Positions 46,299-49,908 of a stretch of 49,908 nt of DNA are shown here, piece by piece. Source of the stretch: Flavobacterium sp. Root935 (GTDB taxonomy: Bacteria; Bacteroidota; Bacteroidia; Flavobacteriales; Flavobacteriaceae). Under the pieces are notes generated by a model, which was given only the letters and a program-made list of their open reading frames with translations, was not told the origin of the DNA and searched no databases. Every line of letters starts with the position of its first letter. The first letter of the stretch is position 1. The position numbers and the translations under genes were made by a program. Location: assembly GCF_001429295.1 (NCBI RefSeq), contig NZ_LMJL01000008.1, positions 1,095,142 through 1,145,049 on the forward strand, given 5' to 3'.

Positions 46299-47357
46299 AT
46301 GATCAACCTATTCAACACCCACATCGAGACGCTTTCTATACACCGTGTAGGAAACAAAAGCCGTAACGAAGCGATTTTTTTATCAGAGCAGCCATTTAAT
46401 TTAAATGATGAAATTGTGCCTCTTATAAAAGAATTCTTTTTTAAGCCTTTTAGAGAAAAAGAAGAAAACTACTATCAGTTTGCACACGAAGTGGACTTGG
46501 ACTACAACGATATGTTTAAATATGCAACTGAGATTTTTGCTAATCCGGCAAATGTGCATGAGGTTTCTAAAAACATTACGAAGCATTTATACGAGCAGTC
46601 AAATCATCCGCATATTAAAAACGGAGAGGTTTATGTAACGTATTTGACCAACTTAAGTATCGATAACAATGTTGTTGATGCAATTGGGATTTTTAAAAGC
46701 GAATTGCAGGCAGACTTTTTACAGTTTGAAGAAAAAAACAGCAATCTTGAAATGATTTTACAGCAGGGTATCAACTTGAATAAATTGGATAAAGGCTGTT
46801 TGATTTTCAATTATAAAAAAGAAGAAGGTTATAAAATCCTAACTGTCGACAGCAACCGTTATGATGCTCGTTACTGGTTAGAGCACTTTCTATCTGTTGA
46901 TGCTTTTGAAGATGAAAATTTCATCACTAAAAAATATTTAAAATTCTGTCAGAACTTCGCAAAAGATGTGGTTTTGCCAGCAGAAGATAAGAAAGAGGAA
47001 GTAATGTTTATGAACCGATCTGTGAATTATTTCGCTAAAAATGATCAGTTTGAAGAGCAGAATTTCTTGAATGAAGTATTAGATAATCCAGACTTAATTC
47101 CTGAATTCAAAAACTATAAAGTTGATAAAGGAGAAAAATACAGCATCGAAGATGTAACCTCATTCCCAATTGCCAACGCAGCAGTTTCTGACGCAAGAAA
47201 ATCGATTAAAAACGTTATTAATTTGGATACTCATATTCAGATCAAAATGGACTTTATTAATCCTGAAAGCGCAGAAAAATTTGTTGAAAAAGGCTGGGAT
47301 GAAGAAAAACAAATGTATTACTACTTAGTTTACTTCAACAAAGAAGAAAAAAGCTAA
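46299..47357 (+). CDS. Nucleoid-associated protein (NdpA/YejK-like)
   Basis: A 352-residue protein of the 37-kDa nucleoid-associated family (PF04245). Recognisable features are VGNKSRNEAIFLSEQPF near residue 17, YLTNLSIDNNVVDAIGIFKS at about 110-130, and GCLIFNYKKEEGYKILTVD near 161. YejK-type proteins bind the nucleoid and influence topoisomerase activity in E. coli. Length is normal for Bacteroidota copies. It begins 10 bp after the right-hand TTCTAAG array and ends before a terminator. Confidence 0.86.
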   Translation: MINLFNTHIETLSIHRVGNKSRNEAIFLSEQPFNLNDEIVPLIKEFFFKPFREKEENYYQFAHEVDLDYNDMFKYATEIFANPANVHEVSKNITKHLYEQSNHPHIKNGEVYVTYLTNLSIDNNVVDAIGIFKSELQADFLQFEEKNSNLEMILQQGINLNKLDKGCLIFNYKKEEGYKILTVDSNRYDARYWLEHFLSVDAFEDENFITKKYLKFCQNFAKDVVLPAEDKKEEVMFMNRSVNYFAKNDQFEEQNFLNEVLDNPDLIPEFKNYKVDKGEKYSIEDVTSFPIANAAVSDARKSIKNVINLDTHIQIKMDFINPESAEKFVEKGWDEEKQMYYYLVYFNKEEKS

Positions 47358-47386
47358 GAAGTTTTCATTTTCTATTACTTACTGAT

Positions 47387-47421
47387 AAAAAACCTCAAAG
47401 CTTTGGCTTTGAGGTTTTTTT
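47387..47421 (+). terminator. Terminator after the nucleoid-associated protein gene
   Basis: CCTCAAAG (47393-47400) pairs with CTTTGAGG (47407-47414) with a 6-nt loop, A-run before, seven T residues after. It could act on both strands. Confidence 0.93.
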
Positions 47422-47494
47422 GCTTTTAAAAATAAATTTTATACTTTCATAGACGAAAGAAATCATAAAATGTCGATCATTCTTAATTTATCAT

Positions 47495-47502
47495 TAATTT
47501 TG
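47495..47502 (+). promoter_or_regulatory. Promoter -7 box of the GAF gene
   Basis: TAATTTTG matches TAnnTTTG, 26 bp before the ATG. Confidence 0.6.
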
Positions 47503-47520
47503 CATTAAAAATAAACTAAG

Positions 47521-49890
47521 ATGGATATTCAATTTTTTAAAGAAAGTCCCTTCACTACCATTATATCATTTCATAAGCTAATTGAATCTTTTGAAGAAAT
47601 TGCTTTATCAGACGTTGATTACAGATCGAATTACGCAAAAGCTATTTTAAAACAAATTGAATCTATCCCGGAATTAAGAACTGGGATTCAAGATTATTCG
47701 GTTATTAAAGATAATGAAGCTTTAATTAAAAATATTTTAGCCGATTTATTCCCAACAGCTTTAACGCACAACGAAATAAAAGCAGTTACAATTCCATTTC
47801 AAAACATTTCCTTCAATTATACAGAACGTTTCAAAAAAATTCTAAAAAACGCTGGAGACGAATTTTATATGGAAATTCGTGATTTCGACGAACATCAATT
47901 TTACATTAATAACTGCTGTTTGATTTTGAGCAGTTATTACAAACAGCATATTGATTTCAACAAACCATTTTTCTATGATATCCCAGACGAAAGCGGTGTC
48001 GAAAAACATTATCGTATTTTGTACAATGCAGATTTCATGGAAATTATTCCGACTGAAAATGCTATTGTGTTAACTCAGGAAGATATCGATCAGCTGATTG
48101 ATAATTACGGCGATATTAATCTGTGGAAATCTAAATTCCCAAAAGGAAGCTGGATCTTAAGAGGTTTCGGAATTGTTTCTTTATTTGATGCTACGACAGA
48201 AAGTGCCATTTCTACATTGAAAAGTAATTTGTTGAAACCTGGAGCTAAAACAGTTACAACAGATCAGGAAGTTTCTAATATTTTCCAGTCTATTTTTAAT
48301 CTTCCAAAATTAAAAGTTGGGTTTATTATTTACAATCCTGAAGAAGAAAAATTTATTAGACCGGCAAAATACGAAAACCAGCTTAAAAGCTTTTTACTTT
48401 CTGCCGATCAGGAAGTCGATTGTAAAAATGCTTTTTTTGGATGTTCGTTTGAAAATTTGTTAGATAATAAAGAACCTTTTGTGATTTCTAATGTTACTAA
48501 ATTTACAGAAGAATCGACAAACAAAAGACTGGGAGAGCATCTTTTATCGCAAAACATTAACAGCTGTATTTTTGCTCCCGTTATTAGAAACGGACATTTA
48601 CTGGGTGTTGTCGAATTGGTTTCTGAAAATCCAAGAGATTTAAATAGTGTGAATGCTACAAAACTAGAATTAGTACTTCCGTATTTAACTGATACAATTG
48701 ATCGCTACAATACAGACATGCAGCATCAGGTTGAAGCAATTATTCAACGTGAGTACACTACGATTCACCCAAGTGTTTACTGGAAATTCAAAAAAGAATC
48801 GCAGAACTATTTTCAAAATTTAAATCATACAAAAGATTATATTTTTAAAGAGATTGTATTTAAAAATGTGTTTCCGCTTTATGGACAAATTGATATTAAA
48901 AGTTCTTCAGAACACCGAAACGAAACGGTAAAAACTGATTTAAAAAGCCAGCTTACAGCTCTTTTAGAAATTTTCGAAAATCAGGATCCGAATTCTAATT
49001 TGGTTCTTTTGGAACAAAGAAAATTTGAATTAGAATCCCTTCGAAGTGAACTAGATTTCCCTCTAAAAGCTGATACGGAACAGCATATCCAACGTTATAT
49101 CGAAGAAGAAATTCACCCGATCCTTAAAAACACAAAAAGCAACGCTAAAAACGAAAAATTAGAAAAACTTTACTTTGAAAGTCTGGACGAAAAAACAGGA
49201 ATGTTTTATCAGGAAAGAAAGAAATTTGACAATGCAATGTCTATTATCAATAAAAGACTGGCAACGGTTTTAGATAAAAAACAAGTTGAAGCGCAGCAAA
49301 TTTATCCGCATTATTACGAGCGTTTTAAAACGGATGGTGTGGAACACAATTTGTATATCGGAGCTTCAATTTCCCCAACCAAACCATTTGATATTATGTA
49401 CCTGCATAATCTTCGTTTGTGGCAGTTGCAGACTTTATGCGAAATGGAATTGGAGCATCATGAACTTAAGGAATCACTTCCTTATGAATTAGATGTGACG
49501 TCATTGATTCTGGTTTTCAGTTCTCCGCTTTCAATTCGTTTTAGAATGGATGAAAAACGCTTTGATGTGGACGGAACTTATAATGCAAGATATGAAGTCG
49601 TTAAAAAACGAATTGACAAATCGAACATTAAAGGAACAAACGAAAGAATTACAGAGAAAGAAAAAATCACAATTGTTTATTCTCAAAACAGCGAAGAAGC
49701 AGAATATTTAAAATATATTAAATACTTACAGCACAAGAAAATTCTAGAACCTTCGATAGAACAATTTGAAGTTGAAGATCTTCAAGGTGTTTCTGGTTTG
49801 AGAGCTATTCGTGTCAAAGTGATCAATAACAATTCAAATCCAGGAGTAAAAAAGATTACTTATCAAGATTTATTAGATGAGCTCAACTAA
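47521..49890 (+). CDS. Large GAF-domain protein
   Basis: A 789-residue cytoplasmic protein. One GAF domain is visible at about residues 255-400, ending INSCIFAPVIRNGHLLGVVE near 357, where the sensory pocket would be. The N-terminal 250 and C-terminal 390 residues match no motif I know. They are charged, mostly helical, with a long coiled-coil-like stretch around 490-600. There is no kinase, cyclase, GGDEF or HTH signature. It is monocistronic between two terminators. It may be a scaffold or sensor whose output lies in the C-terminal part. The stop codon is inside the terminator hairpin. Confidence 0.78.
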   Translation: MDIQFFKESPFTTIISFHKLIESFEEIALSDVDYRSNYAKAILKQIESIPELRTGIQDYSVIKDNEALIKNILADLFPTALTHNEIKAVTIPFQNISFNYTERFKKILKNAGDEFYMEIRDFDEHQFYINNCCLILSSYYKQHIDFNKPFFYDIPDESGVEKHYRILYNADFMEIIPTENAIVLTQEDIDQLIDNYGDINLWKSKFPKGSWILRGFGIVSLFDATTESAISTLKSNLLKPGAKTVTTDQEVSNIFQSIFNLPKLKVGFIIYNPEEEKFIRPAKYENQLKSFLLSADQEVDCKNAFFGCSFENLLDNKEPFVISNVTKFTEESTNKRLGEHLLSQNINSCIFAPVIRNGHLLGVVELVSENPRDLNSVNATKLELVLPYLTDTIDRYNTDMQHQVEAIIQREYTTIHPSVYWKFKKESQNYFQNLNHTKDYIFKEIVFKNVFPLYGQIDIKSSSEHRNETVKTDLKSQLTALLEIFENQDPNSNLVLLEQRKFELESLRSELDFPLKADTEQHIQRYIEEEIHPILKNTKSNAKNEKLEKLYFESLDEKTGMFYQERKKFDNAMSIINKRLATVLDKKQVEAQQIYPHYYERFKTDGVEHNLYIGASISPTKPFDIMYLHNLRLWQLQTLCEMELEHHELKESLPYELDVTSLILVFSSPLSIRFRMDEKRFDVDGTYNARYEVVKKRIDKSNIKGTNERITEKEKITIVYSQNSEEAEYLKYIKYLQHKKILEPSIEQFEVEDLQGVSGLRAIRVKVINNNSNPGVKKITYQDLLDELN

Positions 49891-49908
49891 AAGTTGAGCT
49901 TTTTTTTT
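49880..49908 (+). terminator. Terminator overlapping the GAF gene stop
   Basis: AGCTCAACT (49880-49888) pairs with AGTTGAGCT (49892-49900) with loop AAA, then eight T residues to the window edge. The TAA stop at 49888-49890 straddles the stem end and loop. Confidence 0.95.

Overview
The window looks like a chromosomal segment of a Flavobacterium or a close relative (Bacteroidota). Supporting this are the low GC, the AT-rich spacers without strong Shine-Dalgarno sites, about sixteen promoters carrying the Bacteroidota -7 box TAnnTTTG 24-51 bp (once 87 bp, once 137 bp) before a start codon, a LytS-type kinase with 2TM proteins, a SusC/CirA-like TonB receptor, and intergenic heptad-type inverted repeats. 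No tRNA, rRNA, CRISPR, prophage, intact insertion sequence or recognisable defence locus was seen.

Layout. 1-5235: a gapN-like aldehyde dehydrogenase, a single-domain rhodanese, a Crp/Fnr-family regulator, a TauE/SafE exporter, an XRE regulator and a small membrane protein. 5236-9036: a repeat-rich gap, the cytochrome bd oxidase cydAB and an HD phosphohydrolase. 9110-11762: a persulfide-dioxygenase-like/double-rhodanese protein followed by two half-size YeeE/YedE thiosulfate transport proteins. 12204-17299: glpD, a MarR regulator with a nitroreductase, YceI and a secreted beta-helix protein. 17397-25269: a tryptophan operon, trpL-E-(lipoprotein)-G-D-C-F-B-(GGCT-like)-A, preceded by a textbook attenuator. 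25326-30069: a TetR-TolC-HlyD-MFS efflux operon. 30176-33972: yaaA, a CCA-adding-type tRNA nucleotidyltransferase and ctaA. 34108-38246: a seven-gene signalling operon with a TPR-like exported protein, a LytS-type kinase fused to a 2TM domain, four free 2TM proteins and a LytTR regulator. 38600-49908: a TonB receptor, DinB, YciI, an acetyltransferase, VOC, ClC, HPP, a pRiA4b-ORF3-like protein, a four-helix-bundle protein, a nucleoid-associated protein and a large GAF protein.

How genes work together. The Crp/Fnr regulator, SafE, the persulfide-dioxygenase-like protein and the YeeE pair look like one reduced-sulfur regulon split over two loci. The SafE and dioxygenase promoters carry similar 14-bp dyads at exactly the same distance from their -7 boxes, which is what co-activation by one Crp-like protein would look like. 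The TetR and MarR units each carry a pair of tandem palindromes overlapping their own promoters, so both are probably autoregulated.

The most unusual locus is the 2TM array: five related two-helix membrane modules, one fused to a kinase, all ending in the same cytoplasmic tail pattern. The second theme is intergenic: at least five word families of short-period inverted arrays lie between genes, and two small genes (a lipoprotein inside the trp operon and the four-helix-bundle gene) are each bracketed by such arrays.
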